NCBI GenBank assembly: GCA_910588685.1
Contig: CAJUPX010000005.1
Location: 29,697 to 93,696, forward strand
Reading direction: 5' to 3'
Origin: an uncultured Christensenellaceae bacterium
GTDB taxonomy: Bacteria; Bacillota; Clostridia; Christensenellales; Borkfalkiaceae
DNA length: 64,000 bases
The position numbers and the translations under genes were made by a program. The notes under the pieces are model-generated. The model made no database searches, was not told where the DNA came from, and saw nothing but the letters and a program-made list of their open reading frames with translations. The number at the start of each line of letters is the position of its first letter. Position 1 is the stretch's first letter. This document shows positions 1-7,039 of this stretch, piece by piece.

Positions 1-242
1 AGCATAGTTGTAAGCTTGTGAATTTCAGCTTCAGACATTCCTTTGTCTAAGCTAAGGAATTTAAGCGCTTGCGGGTTATCTGTGTCATCTGCAAGACCGA
101 ATGACGTCGTCAGGCTGCCTTGCGGATCGAAATCAACGAGCAGAGTTTTCTTGCCGTTCCGGGCAAAATAATCTGCGAGTGCTGCAGACGTCGTTGTTTT
201 GGCAACGCCGCCTTTCTGATTAACGAGCGATATTACTTTCAT
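1..242 (-). CDS. parA: ParA-family partition ATPase, N-terminal part (runs off the window)
   Basis: The minus-strand reading begins MKVISLVNQKGGVAKTTT, which is the deviant Walker A motif (KGGVAKTT) of ParA/Soj ATPases, followed by LLVDFDPQG, the Walker A' aspartate region. Only about 80 residues are present; the rest lies left of position 1. ParA proteins drive segregation of plasmids, phage-plasmids and integrative elements. The ATG at 240-242 overlaps the stop of the upstream gene (ATGA), so the two are translationally coupled. Direct and inverted GTACCCC motifs upstream could be the operator or centromere. It marks this end as a mobile element rather than core chromosome, although a chromosomal soj cannot be excluded. 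Confidence 0.85.
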   Translation of the reverse strand, partial: MKVISLVNQKGGVAKTTTSAALADYFARNGKKTLLVDFDPQGSLTTSFGLADDTDNPQALKFLSLDKGMSEAEIHKLTTM

Positions 243-547
243 TCCGTCACCCCAATTCCGAGAAGTTGAAGTATTTTACAATACTTTTCTACAATTTCAA
301 CTACCGGACCTAACACGTCATAACAAACACTTGCCAAAGACATAAAAGTAAAATGAGAAATATTCTCTCCACTTTCAGCGTAAAGGTCAAGTGCTTTCTC
401 TTCTTCTTTTTGGCAAAGGTCATCGTACGTACTTCTGAACGGCTCTGACTCGAGCGCGTTCGTCCCGTGATGGCGGTTGACAAATTCGCTTCGTTCTTCC
501 GCAACGGTCAAATATGCTTTAACCGTCGCTTTTTTTAAAGTTGTCAT
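239..547 (-). CDS. hypothetical protein coupled to parA
   Basis: A 102-residue protein of unrecognised family. It is mostly helical in character, with a basic N-terminus and a hydrophobic C-terminal stretch (VVEIVEKYCKILQLLGIG). It overlaps the parA start by 4 nt (ATGA), the usual layout of a partition operon. Its upstream position suggests a DNA-binding or regulatory partner of ParA, but no helix-turn-helix or ribbon-helix-helix can be recognised with certainty. The start at 547 lies next to the first GTACCCC repeat, so the repeats sit where an autoregulatory operator would be. Confidence 0.5.
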   Translation of the reverse strand: MTTLKKATVKAYLTVAEERSEFVNRHHGTNALESEPFRSTYDDLCQKEEEKALDLYAESGENISHFTFMSLASVCYDVLGPVVEIVEKYCKILQLLGIGVTE

Positions 548-551
548 ACAT

Positions 552-617
552 GTACCCCATATTCAAGTACCCCGTATTCGCTGCCGACGTTATTGCCGGC
601 AGCCAGGTATGGGGTAC
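552..617. repeat. GTACCCC(A/G)TA iteron-like repeats upstream of the parA operon
   Basis: Two 13-bp direct repeats, GTACCCCATATTC at 552-564 and GTACCCCGTATTC at 567-579, are spaced exactly 15 bp start to start. An inverted copy of the core (GTATGGGGTAC) lies at 607-617. They directly precede the coupled parA operon. Partition loci often place the centromere and the autoregulatory operator here. This assignment is inferred from position; the binding protein is unknown. Confidence 0.5.
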
Positions 618-766
618 CTGTGTGCCGAAAGTCCGACTCGAACGGACTGCATTCCTATGGTTTCGACATATCCGGCGGGAAGGCGGTGCTTCCGCCAGAC
701 ATTGTGTGTTGTGTTCCCAACGAACGGAATCGAACCGCTCTCATAGCTTCCAGCACCGGGTTGGTT

Positions 767-787
767 GTCCGTACAAAATGTACGGAC
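767..787. promoter_or_regulatory. 21-bp palindrome, copy 1
   Basis: A perfect palindrome: 9-bp arms GTCCGTACA and TGTACGGAC separated by AAA. It is the first of three copies in this segment (others at 1100 and 3043). It lies just downstream of the gene at 793-1077 and is followed on the plus strand by a T run (GTTTTTTATAC). It could be an operator or a short terminator stem; the repetition upstream of other genes favours an operator. Confidence 0.55.
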
Positions 788-792
788 GTTTT

Positions 793-1077
793 TTATACTG
801 CTCTTGCTTCTATTGCGCCTGAATATAAATCACCGATTATAATCGGGCCGCACTGTTTACATTTGAATGCATCGAAGTAACGTTTCCGATATGTAATCTT
901 GTCATCATCCCAACGTTTAGCGTGATAAAATACGTAGAAATAATTTCCGTATTCGAACTCAAGCCATTCGCTGAACCGACAAACTGTGTACTTACATTCG
1001 TAAAGCTTTACTTTTGATAAACTCGGTAATTTTTCTTTTATCTTCTGTAGAAATAACTTTTTGCGGAACGTTCGCAT
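793..1077 (-). CDS. hypothetical protein (94 aa)
   Basis: A small basic protein with no recognised family. It is rich in aromatic residues (FEYGNYFYVFYHAKRWDD) and has a single CKQCG motif near the C-terminus that could be half of a metal site. Palindrome copy 2 lies about 23 bp upstream of its start, suggesting co-regulation with the MORN gene. A GAGGTGA-like ribosome binding site precedes the ATG. Part of the mobile segment carrying parA. Confidence 0.5.
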   Translation of the reverse strand: MRTFRKKLFLQKIKEKLPSLSKVKLYECKYTVCRFSEWLEFEYGNYFYVFYHAKRWDDDKITYRKRYFDAFKCKQCGPIIIGDLYSGAIEARAV

Positions 1078-1099
1078 AAGTCACCTCTATTTTTTATTT

Positions 1100-1120
1100 G
1101 TACGTACAAAATGTACGGAC
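1100..1120. promoter_or_regulatory. 21-bp palindrome, copy 2
   Basis: Arms GTACGTACA and TGTACGGAC around AAA, with one arm mismatch relative to the perfect copy at 767. It sits in the short gap between 1124-1573 and 793-1077, directly upstream of the latter. Position and conservation suggest an operator for a regulator of this element. Confidence 0.55.
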
Positions 1121-1123
1121 ATT

Positions 1124-1573
1124 TTATTTTACATAACCTGCAATTTTAAATTTGCCCGGCTCTGCCTTCATCATTAATTCGGCAGTAGCAAGCGGGCCAC
1201 ACTCGAATGACTCACCCCAAGTGCCGTCCTCGCGCTTTCTCTGGATGTGCACCCAGATATCTTTTTTACTGCGGTAAAAGACTGGAAGACATGGACGTAC
1301 TTTTTTACCAGTGCTGTCTTTAAGGCAGTGTTCATCGTAACAGTCTTTATACATCGCAAAGTCTTTACAGCTTTGGAATTCTTCATCGGTTATCGGTACG
1401 CCCATCAGTTCGCAGTTTCTAACCGTGAACCAACTTTCTTTGGCTGCATTACCTATAGAGCCGTGATAGACGGCGCCACGCTGTTCCCAGGTTTCTCTCG
1501 TCATTACCAGTTCGCCGGAAAGCCGTATTTCCTTTTCTTGCGTTCTATGTCTGATTAAAGTCTCAACTCGCAT
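1124..1573 (-). CDS. hypothetical protein (149 aa)
   Basis: A soluble-looking protein of unrecognised family, with a basic N-terminus and several Cys residues (CKDFAMYKDCYDEHC) that could bind metal or form disulfides. It follows 1585-2052 closely on the minus strand, so the two are probably co-transcribed. No signal peptide or membrane segment is visible. Function unknown. Confidence 0.5.
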   Translation of the reverse strand: MRVETLIRHRTQEKEIRLSGELVMTRETWEQRGAVYHGSIGNAAKESWFTVRNCELMGVPITDEEFQSCKDFAMYKDCYDEHCLKDSTGKKVRPCLPVFYRSKKDIWVHIQRKREDGTWGESFECGPLATAELMMKAEPGKFKIAGYVK

Positions 1574-1584
1574 GGGCTTTCCTT

Positions 1585-2052
1585 CTACAATAAGTGCTCT
1601 GCATCTTTTAATGCTTTTAAAGCTTTAAGTAGCTTAGATTTATCCTTTACAATCCACCTATCATTCCAATCAAAAGTGGTATCGATTTTTTCTTCGTCAA
1701 TAGCATCTCCAATTAAACCGTGGATAGTAAATAAAACATTTCTCAATTCTTCATACTCATTGTGTATGCAATTTTCGGTTTCAAATTCTCCGTCAACGTA
1801 TCTTAAGTGGCATGTGACAACCCTATTTACTAAAACCTGTCCGCAAGGATATTCATTTGGATATTCAAAGCCTTTACCTTTACCGCCGAAACAAGGGAAC
1901 ACATTTAATTGAACGGCGCCATTCTCAAACAGATAACCGTCATTATAAAAAACACGTTGTTTAGTAGGGTCAATATCTTCAACCAACTTCACAGCTTTTC
2001 CAAAGAACTTGGTTGCTATTTCTTTTGCAAGTTTTTTAGTTACTTTTTTCAT
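1585..2052 (-). CDS. hypothetical protein (155 aa)
   Basis: An uncharacterised acidic protein with a Lys-rich start (MKKVTKKLAKEIATKFFGKAV). It lies 11 nt downstream of the MORN gene and 11 nt upstream of the next gene, so it belongs to one minus-strand operon. No catalytic motif is recognised and there is no membrane segment. It is most likely a host-element accessory protein. Confidence 0.5.
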   Translation of the reverse strand: MKKVTKKLAKEIATKFFGKAVKLVEDIDPTKQRVFYNDGYLFENGAVQLNVFPCFGGKGKGFEYPNEYPCGQVLVNRVVTCHLRYVDGEFETENCIHNEYEELRNVLFTIHGLIGDAIDEEKIDTTFDWNDRWIVKDKSKLLKALKALKDAEHLL

Positions 2053-2063
2053 TTCGTGCCCTC

Positions 2064-3005
2064 TTACTTGGCTGCGCCTTTGTTAGCGCTATTTCCTTTT
2101 TGCTTAGGCTTTTGAGCGGATCTCATATTGCTCGTAAAATCTCTACTGCGTTTTATTACACCGGTTATCATATCTGTTACGTGCTCATCGCCTTTTGTCT
2201 TGTCGTAGATAGCTGATGATTTAAAAATCCTCGCTATCTGATCTGCATCCGAGTTGGAAAAGAAATTGAGTATTGCTATCAAGCCTTTTTCTGCTTTCTC
2301 GGTTTTTCCTGCAGCGCCGGAATAGAAATTTTTAAATTCAGCGCCACGCTTTGATTTTTTAATGGCTGCTATGAGCTTGGTATCTTTACTAAGCAACCCA
2401 TCCTTATTCGTGGTTGCTTTGGGCTTACCCTTTGTCTCGGCTTTCTTCTTTTCTGTCGGCTTGCCATTTTTACCATTTTCCGCAAAGCGCACTAACCGGA
2501 TCGTGCTACTCTTGCGCTCACCGTTTCTATGATAGGTGAATTTGCAAGAATAAACGTTTCCATTCGCATCTATATATCTGCCACTTGAAACTTGGCCGTT
2601 TTTAAACGTTCCTTCAAAGACTCTGCCATCCGCCCATGTATATTTACCGTCACCGTCGTATTTGTTGTCTTTAAAGTTTCCTTCGTAGACGTCACCGTTC
2701 GTTGCAGAAAACTTGCCTTTGCCCGTTATTTTACCGGATTTAAAATTACCTTCGAAGACATCTCCGCCTTGCCATGTATATTTGCCGGTGCCGTTAAATT
2801 TTCCTTTCTTAAGGCTGCCGTCGTAGACATCGCCGTATTTATAAGTTATCTTTGCTCTGGACTTGTCCGGGCGCCGCCCGTTCGGAAGCAACGCATATTC
2901 ATAAACACTGTCCGATTTATAACTTTCATATTTACTACCGCCTTCTGGAACGGTAATCTCGCCCGGCTCTTGTAAGGGGCTAAGCTCTGCTACTTCGTCT
3001 GCCAT
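2064..3005 (-). CDS. MORN-repeat protein
   Basis: About 313 residues. The start MADEVAELS at 3005 is chosen because AGAAGGTG precedes it; an upstream in-frame extension runs through the palindrome and is not needed. From about residue 65 to 165 there are at least four MORN units (GDVYDGSLKKGKFNGTGKY, GDVFEGNFKSGKITGKGKF, GDVYEGNFKDNKYDGDGKY, GRVFEGTFKNGQ). The C-terminal half is basic and low in recognisable domains (KKKAETKGKPKATTNKDG). MORN repeats mediate protein or lipid contacts. In bacteria they often occur in effectors or envelope proteins; the role here is unknown. Palindrome copy 3 lies just upstream. Confidence 0.75.
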   Translation of the reverse strand: MADEVAELSPLQEPGEITVPEGGSKYESYKSDSVYEYALLPNGRRPDKSRAKITYKYGDVYDGSLKKGKFNGTGKYTWQGGDVFEGNFKSGKITGKGKFSATNGDVYEGNFKDNKYDGDGKYTWADGRVFEGTFKNGQVSSGRYIDANGNVYSCKFTYHRNGERKSSTIRLVRFAENGKNGKPTEKKKAETKGKPKATTNKDGLLSKDTKLIAAIKKSKRGAEFKNFYSGAAGKTEKAEKGLIAILNFFSNSDADQIARIFKSSAIYDKTKGDEHVTDMITGVIKRSRDFTSNMRSAQKPKQKGNSANKGAAK

Positions 3006-3042
3006 TTTGTGCACCTTCTTTTTGTGTTTTCTTATACTGTTT

Positions 3043-3063
3043 GTCCGTACAAAATGTACGTAC
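3043..3063. promoter_or_regulatory. 21-bp palindrome, copy 3
   Basis: Arms GTCCGTACA and TGTACGTAC around AAA, with one mismatch. It lies 38 bp upstream of the MORN gene start, in promoter position for the minus-strand operon. Third copy of the family also at 767 and 1100. Confidence 0.55.
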
Positions 3064-3065
3064 AA

Positions 3066-3442
3066 ACAAAAATGGGTAATGAAGCCAATATGACAACATT
3101 ACCCATACGGAAACCATTATTTACATTGACTAACACACACACTTATTTAACCACACACTCCTTAAAAAAATAAAAGTGTGTGTTGAACAAGCCAACACAC
3201 ACTCATCTTCTGAGTTTCATTGGTGAAAAGCCGTATTGACTTGTTCACCTAAATTTTACACTAACAATTTTTGCGAGATATATAAAACATATCTATATCT
3301 CACTATGCTACGAGTAGCCAAGTTCGTCCACACAGTGAAAAATATAAGTAAAGGCGTGGCTTCACGCCACGCCTAATTCTCGTTCGCCTACGGCTTACCT
3401 AATATTCCCTATGGGAATTACGGTAATTGCGCAAGCCTTTTA
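3066..3442. other. gene-free stretch with hairpins and CACACA tracts
   Basis: No gene was found in these 377 bases. They hold repeated ACACACAC/GTGTGTGT tracts, including an 11-bp stem (AGTGTGTGTTG with CAACACACACT) near 3173-3201, and a GC-rich hairpin at 3352-3374. AT-rich, repeat-rich DNA between a ParA segment and XRE regulators could be a replication or transfer origin, but no known origin signature is recognisable. Confidence 0.4.
3352..3374. terminator. GC-rich hairpin, possible terminator
   Basis: A 9-bp perfect stem, AGGCGTGGC with GCCACGCCT, around a 5-nt loop TTCAC. It lies downstream of the XRE gene at 3443 (minus strand). No long T run follows, so factor-independent termination is only possible. 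Confidence 0.4.
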
Positions 3443-3736
3443 TTAATCCGAAAGCAAAGAATCAAAATCAACATTAAATACTTTACTGAAAGCGACAATT
3501 TCAATATCCGTAACAAACCGCTGTCCGCTTTCAATCCTCTGTATTGCGTTTTTATCCAAATCTACCCCTAGCAATTGAACCAACTCCGCAAACTTTCTTT
3601 GTGAAAGTTTAGGGGTATAGTTTATTCGCAATTCATAAATTTTTTTACCGCAAATATTATTTGTGTTGTTGCTTGATTTATTTTTAAACATATTTTTTTC
3701 AAACTGACATTTAGTGTTTGACAGTTTAACTTGCAT
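3443..3736 (-). CDS. XRE-type helix-turn-helix regulator
   Basis: A 97-residue protein whose C-terminal 65 residues show a Cro/CI-type HTH: IYELRINYTPKLSQRKFAEL, then DKNAIQRIESGQRFVTDIE. The N-terminal 30 residues are Asn/Lys-rich and may not be translated; an internal Met at about residue 16 is an alternative start. Neither start has a strong ribosome binding site. It is probably a repressor of the mobile segment, next to a second XRE gene. Confidence 0.65.
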   Translation of the reverse strand: MQVKLSNTKCQFEKNMFKNKSSNNTNNICGKKIYELRINYTPKLSQRKFAELVQLLGVDLDKNAIQRIESGQRFVTDIEIVAFSKVFNVDFDSLLSD

Positions 3737-3850
3737 ACAACTCGAATTATCTCAGCAAGGCTTACTCTTGCGGTAGAAAACTTGATTGGATTAACTATTT
3801 TGCCGCTTTTTAAGCTGCTGCCGCTATACTTTTTTACAGATAAATGCAAT

Positions 3851-4057
3851 TCAGTTATCTTTAAGTCCTAACATATAATCGCTTGTTACATCAAAAAATT
3901 TACATATTGATATTAAAACAGATAGGCTTGGATAATTCCTTCCTTTGCAATAATCATTAATTGTCTGCCTTGAAACATTACAGTAATCCGCAATTTCAGA
4001 TTGTTTTATATTATATTCTTTTAGCAATTCATTAAATCTTGCCGTAAATATTTCCAT
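3851..4057 (-). CDS. small XRE-type regulator (68 aa)
   Basis: A complete single-domain HTH protein: RFNELLKEYNIKQSEIADYC followed by NVSRQTINDYCKGRNYPSL and the tail KFFDVTSDYMLGL, typical of phage and element repressors. It is divergent from the gene at 4160. The promoter between them carries a 19-bp palindrome in its spacer, so this protein is the natural candidate for the repressor. Confidence 0.8.
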   Translation of the reverse strand: MEIFTARFNELLKEYNIKQSEIADYCNVSRQTINDYCKGRNYPSLSVLISICKFFDVTSDYMLGLKDN

Positions 4058-4101
4058 TTGTTCTACCTAAATTTATTTTAAGCAATTTTATATGGAAAAA
4101 C

Positions 4102-4130
4102 TTGACAATATGGTTAAACCATATTAATAT
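4102..4130 (+). promoter_or_regulatory. consensus promoter with a palindromic operator in its spacer
   Basis: TTGACA at 4102-4107, a 17-bp spacer, then TAATAT at 4125-4130. A perfect 9-1-9 palindrome (AATATGGTT, A, AACCATATT) occupies 4107-4125 and so overlaps the whole spacer. A bound dimer would block RNA polymerase. It drives the plus-strand gene at 4160; the divergent XRE gene probably encodes the repressor. Confidence 0.7.
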
Positions 4131-4159
4131 GATTACATTAGTCTTTTAGGAGAACAAAT

Positions 4160-4432
4160 ATGTCTGATTTTTTAATTTTGGAAATGGCAAGCGTTTTCGG
4201 ATACCTTAACAACAGCCGACTTGATGAAAACGAAAAATATAATGCAATGGCTATTGAGCACGAGCAATTAATAAAAAAGCTTTGCGCTTCTTTGCCCGAA
4301 GATGAACGTGATGAAGTGTTTCGCAAACTCGACGATTTGCATAGCGATATGTTAGTTATGAACAACGACGAACATTTTAAATGCGGTTTTAAGCTTGGGC
4401 TTACTATAGCCGCACAAAGCCTTTTAGATTAA
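4160..4432 (+). CDS. hypothetical small helical protein (DUF6809-like)
   Basis: A 90-residue protein with a TTAGGAG ribosome binding site. The pattern of a central acidic helix (LCASLPEDERDEVFRKLDDL) and a C-terminal FKLGLTIAAQSL segment resembles small element-encoded proteins of the DUF6809 type, judged from memory only. It is the only plus-strand gene of the left element and is controlled by the palindromic promoter at 4102. Confidence 0.5.
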   Translation: MSDFLILEMASVFGYLNNSRLDENEKYNAMAIEHEQLIKKLCASLPEDERDEVFRKLDDLHSDMLVMNNDEHFKCGFKLGLTIAAQSLLD

Positions 4433-4442
4433 CCGCGGGTTA

Positions 4443-5141
4443 TTACCGTATACCTAATAAGTCTTTAATAACTTCGCCTGCGGCGATAAAACCCGCCGCG
4501 GGCGGAACAAACGATATACTTGCGGGCGCCGTTTTACCGCCGTCCTGCTCCGATACCGCGCCTGTCGCGGGCAGCTCCCGCGAAAACACTACTTTAACGC
4601 CGCTTATGCCGCGTTTTTTTAGTTCGCGGCGCATAACCCTTGCAAGAGGACACACGGAAGTTTTTTCAATATCCGCAACCTCGAACGCCGCGGGGTTCAG
4701 CTTATTACCCGCGCCCATACAGCTTATTACCGGCACGCCGCACGCCTTTGCCCCCTCTATTATGGCGAGCTTGCCCGAAACAGTGTCGATTGCGTCAACC
4801 ACGTAGTCGTAAACCGAAAAATCTATCTGACCGGCGTTTTCGGGCATAACGAACATTTTACGCGCTGTCACTTTGCACAGGGGATTAATCCGGGCAATGC
4901 GCTCCGCCGTAACCTCCGTTTTGTCGCGCCCGACCGTATTTTGCGTGGCTATTATCTGGCGGTTTAAGTTGGACAGGCTCACCGTATCGCCGTCAAAAAT
5001 ATCAAGCGCGCCAACGCCTGCCCTTACGAGCGCTTCCACAACGTAACCGCCTACGCCGCCCAGCCCGAACACCGCCGCGCGGCTTTTTTTTAATTTTTCA
5101 AGCCCGTCCCTGCCTACGAGCGCCTCCGTCCTGCTAAACAT
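4443..5141 (-). CDS. tcdA: TcdA/ThiF-family E1-like enzyme (tRNA threonylcarbamoyladenosine dehydratase)
   Basis: About 232 residues, starting at MFSRTEALVG because GGAGG lies 5 nt before this ATG. It has an ATP-binding Rossmann fold (FGLGGVGGYVVEAL), the adenylation motif DGDTVSLSNLNRQ and a DAIDTVSGK segment. The downstream Cys is in GVPVISCMGAGNK. The family (CsdL/TcdA) uses ATP to cyclise the carboxyl group of t6A37 in tRNA. No transmembrane helix like that of E. coli TcdA is evident. It is isolated from the left element and starts the ordinary chromosome. Confidence 0.85.
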   Translation of the reverse strand: MFSRTEALVGRDGLEKLKKSRAAVFGLGGVGGYVVEALVRAGVGALDIFDGDTVSLSNLNRQIIATQNTVGRDKTEVTAERIARINPLCKVTARKMFVMPENAGQIDFSVYDYVVDAIDTVSGKLAIIEGAKACGVPVISCMGAGNKLNPAAFEVADIEKTSVCPLARVMRRELKKRGISGVKVVFSRELPATGAVSEQDGGKTAPASISFVPPAAGFIAAGEVIKDLLGIR

Positions 5142-5220
5142 CTCCGCCTCCAAAATACATTATATATTATTCTCTTCACTCCGTCAAACGGCTTTTAACA
5201 AATGTTTCCTGTAAAAAAGC

Positions 5221-5263
5221 TTGACAGTTTAAATTTTATATATTATAATTAGAATAATTCTAA
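5221..5263 (+). promoter_or_regulatory. perR promoter with a Per-box-like operator
   Basis: TTGACA at 5221-5226, a 17-bp spacer and TATAAT at 5244-5249 form a perfect sigma-70 promoter. A 7-1-7 palindrome TTAGAAT-A-ATTCTAA at 5249-5263 starts at the -10 box and matches the Fur/PerR box architecture. It implies autoregulation of the downstream regulator and co-control of rubrerythrin. Confidence 0.8.
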
Positions 5264-5280
5264 CTATTATCAGGTGGAAT

Positions 5281-5649
5281 ATGACTGCGTATGCGAAAAA
5301 GATATTAAACTTAATAAACGGCTCCTCTTCGCATATGACTGCGGAGCAGATATTTTTAGAGCTTAAAAAAACCGAGCCGAAGATTGTGCTTGCGTCCGTT
5401 TACAATAATCTGGGCACGCTTTCAGCGGAAGGGCTTATACGTAAAATAGGAATGGACGGAGCGGCGGACAGGTACGACAAAACGATAAAGCACGATCACC
5501 TTGTCTGCAAAAAGTGCGGGAAAATTGCCGATTTTGGGTTTACCGACCTGACGGAAGGGCTGCAAAAGGAGCTTAACTGCGGCATACTCGGCTATGATTT
5601 AAAAATTTATTACCTGTGCGCGGAGTGTAAAGCGGCGCAAAACTATTAA
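5281..5649 (+). CDS. perR: Fur-family peroxide/metal-responsive repressor (PerR-like)
   Basis: 122 residues: winged-helix DNA-binding domain (TAEQIFLELKK, then VLASVYNNLGTLSAEGLI) and a C-terminal dimerisation domain. The latter has the regulatory HDHLVCKKCGKI motif at about residues 91-102 and a CAEC pair near the C-terminus; the two Cys pairs would form the structural zinc site. The Per-box-like operator at its promoter and rubrerythrin 18 nt downstream support a PerR role in oxidative stress. Fur cannot be excluded without metal data. Confidence 0.85.
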   Translation: MTAYAKKILNLINGSSSHMTAEQIFLELKKTEPKIVLASVYNNLGTLSAEGLIRKIGMDGAADRYDKTIKHDHLVCKKCGKIADFGFTDLTEGLQKELNCGILGYDLKIYYLCAECKAAQNY

Positions 5650-5667
5650 AAATTTAAGGAGATTACT

Positions 5668-6204
5668 ATGAACAACTACAAAGGAACACAAACCGAAAAG
5701 AACCTGGAAGCGGCTTTTGCCGGAGAATCGCAGGCGAGAAATAAATATACTTATTTCGCCTCCGTTGCCAAAAAAGAGGGTTACGAGCAGATAGCAGGGC
5801 TCTTTTTAAAAACCGCCGATAACGAAAAAGAACACGCAAAAATGTGGCTTAAAGAGTTAAAAGGCATAGGCAACACAGCGGAAAACCTCGCCGCTGCCGC
5901 TGCCGGAGAAAATTATGAATGGACGGATATGTACGAGGAATTTGCCAAGACCGCCGAAAAAGAGGGCTTTAAGGAGCTTGCGGCTAAATTCCGCGCGGTC
6001 GGCGCAATTGAAAAGCAACACGAGGAAAGATACCGCGCTCTTCTTAAAAACGTAGAAACCGCCGCGGTATTCAAAAAGAGCGAAGTAAAGGTCTGGGAGT
6101 GCAGAAACTGCGGACATATCGTTGTTGGCACAGCCGCGCCCGGGGTATGCCCCGTATGCAACCACCCTCAAAGCTATTTTGAAATACACGCCGAAAATTA
6201 TTAA
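5668..6204 (+). CDS. rbr: rubrerythrin
   Basis: 178 residues. The ferritin-like diiron domain shows FAGESQARNKYTYFA, NEKEHAKMW and GAIEKQHEERY; the C-terminal rubredoxin domain has CRNCG and CPVC. Rubrerythrin reduces hydrogen peroxide in anaerobes using electrons from NAD(P)H via rubredoxin. It follows perR by 18 nt in one operon and ends at a strong terminator. Length is normal for the family. Confidence 0.95.
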   Translation: MNNYKGTQTEKNLEAAFAGESQARNKYTYFASVAKKEGYEQIAGLFLKTADNEKEHAKMWLKELKGIGNTAENLAAAAAGENYEWTDMYEEFAKTAEKEGFKELAAKFRAVGAIEKQHEERYRALLKNVETAAVFKKSEVKVWECRNCGHIVVGTAAPGVCPVCNHPQSYFEIHAENY

Positions 6205-6214
6205 TAATAAATTC

Positions 6215-6247
6215 AAAACGCTCTGCGGAAATTCCGCAGAGCGTTTT
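6215..6247. terminator. bidirectional intrinsic terminator between rbr and tetR
   Basis: A nearly perfect inverted repeat, AAAACGCTCTGCGGAA with TTCCGCAGAGCGTTTT, with an A run on one side and a T run on the other. It can end both the plus-strand perR-rbr unit and the minus-strand TetR gene, whose stop codon overlaps its edge. Confidence 0.9.
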
Positions 6248-6818
6248 ACTGTCCGCACCTCTGTTTCATAAAAGTTTTGTACCAGTTTAATGCAAACTGA
6301 TAAAGCTGTTTTGCCGGCGCAGCCGCAAGTCCGCGGCAGTATTTAACGTATTCGCACAAAAGCCCCTCCACAAACACGCTTATCTCTATCTCTAAAAACT
6401 GCCTGTCCTTTATATCCCTGCTTGCATTGCACAGTTCCGTCAGCTTGTTTATTATTATACCGGACAGTTTTTCCGCCGAAAATAAAAAATCGTTTGTTCT
6501 GCACATCAGTCTGTAATTTTCCCGGTTTTTACCCATAAACTCAAAAAGTTCTTCAAAAAACTTTTCGTAGTCGTCCGTAGCCAAAAGCTTTACATTTGAA
6601 TAAAATTTGTCGGTTATTTCCCTCTCGAACTCCTCCACTACTCCGTAAATATCGTCGAAATGCGCATAAAACGTAGCGCGGCAGATATGCGCTCTTTCCA
6701 CAAGCTCGCTTACGGATATTTTGCTTATCTCCTTCTTTTCCGCAAGCATTTCAATAAAAGTATCTTTTATGAGCTTGCGCGTTTTAACGGACGAATTATT
6801 TAGATTTTTTACTTTCAT
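6246..6818 (-). CDS. TetR/AcrR-family transcriptional regulator
   Basis: 190 residues. The N-terminal HTH (KISVSELVERAHICRATFYAHF) is of TetR type and the C-terminal domain is all-helical and unassigned. Divergent from the glycosyltransferase at 7040, which is the likely target gene. A consensus promoter for this gene lies at 6907-6935. Confidence 0.85.
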   Translation of the reverse strand: MKVKNLNNSSVKTRKLIKDTFIEMLAEKKEISKISVSELVERAHICRATFYAHFDDIYGVVEEFEREITDKFYSNVKLLATDDYEKFFEELFEFMGKNRENYRLMCRTNDFLFSAEKLSGIIINKLTELCNASRDIKDRQFLEIEISVFVEGLLCEYVKYCRGLAAAPAKQLYQFALNWYKTFMKQRCGQ

Positions 6819-6906
6819 TTGTATTACCTTTTACCTACAAACCTGAATTATCTGTTTAATTTTAAACATTTGGCGCGTTATGCGCTTGGCATTTTCGTTT
6901 GATTAA

Positions 6907-6935
6907 ATTATAATTGTATTATAAATAATTGTCAA
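6907..6935 (-). promoter_or_regulatory. consensus promoter of the TetR-family gene
   Basis: On the minus strand TTGACA (6930-6935), a 17-bp spacer and TATAAT (6907-6912) match the sigma-70 consensus perfectly. The spacer and -10 region are AT-rich with partial dyad symmetry (TATAAT and ATTATA), compatible with autoregulation. Confidence 0.75.
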
Positions 6936-7039
6936 CACAGTATAAATTAAAACGGCGTTAAATAAAAACAGGCATATAGAAAATCAAAAACAGGAGAATA
7001 ATCAGTTAAAAGTTAACCTGCATACAAGGAGGACTTATT

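Noticed and set aside
620..750. Full tRNA genes on the minus strand
   Set aside because: D and anticodon arms cannot be folded from the available bases; only T-arm-like ends are present.
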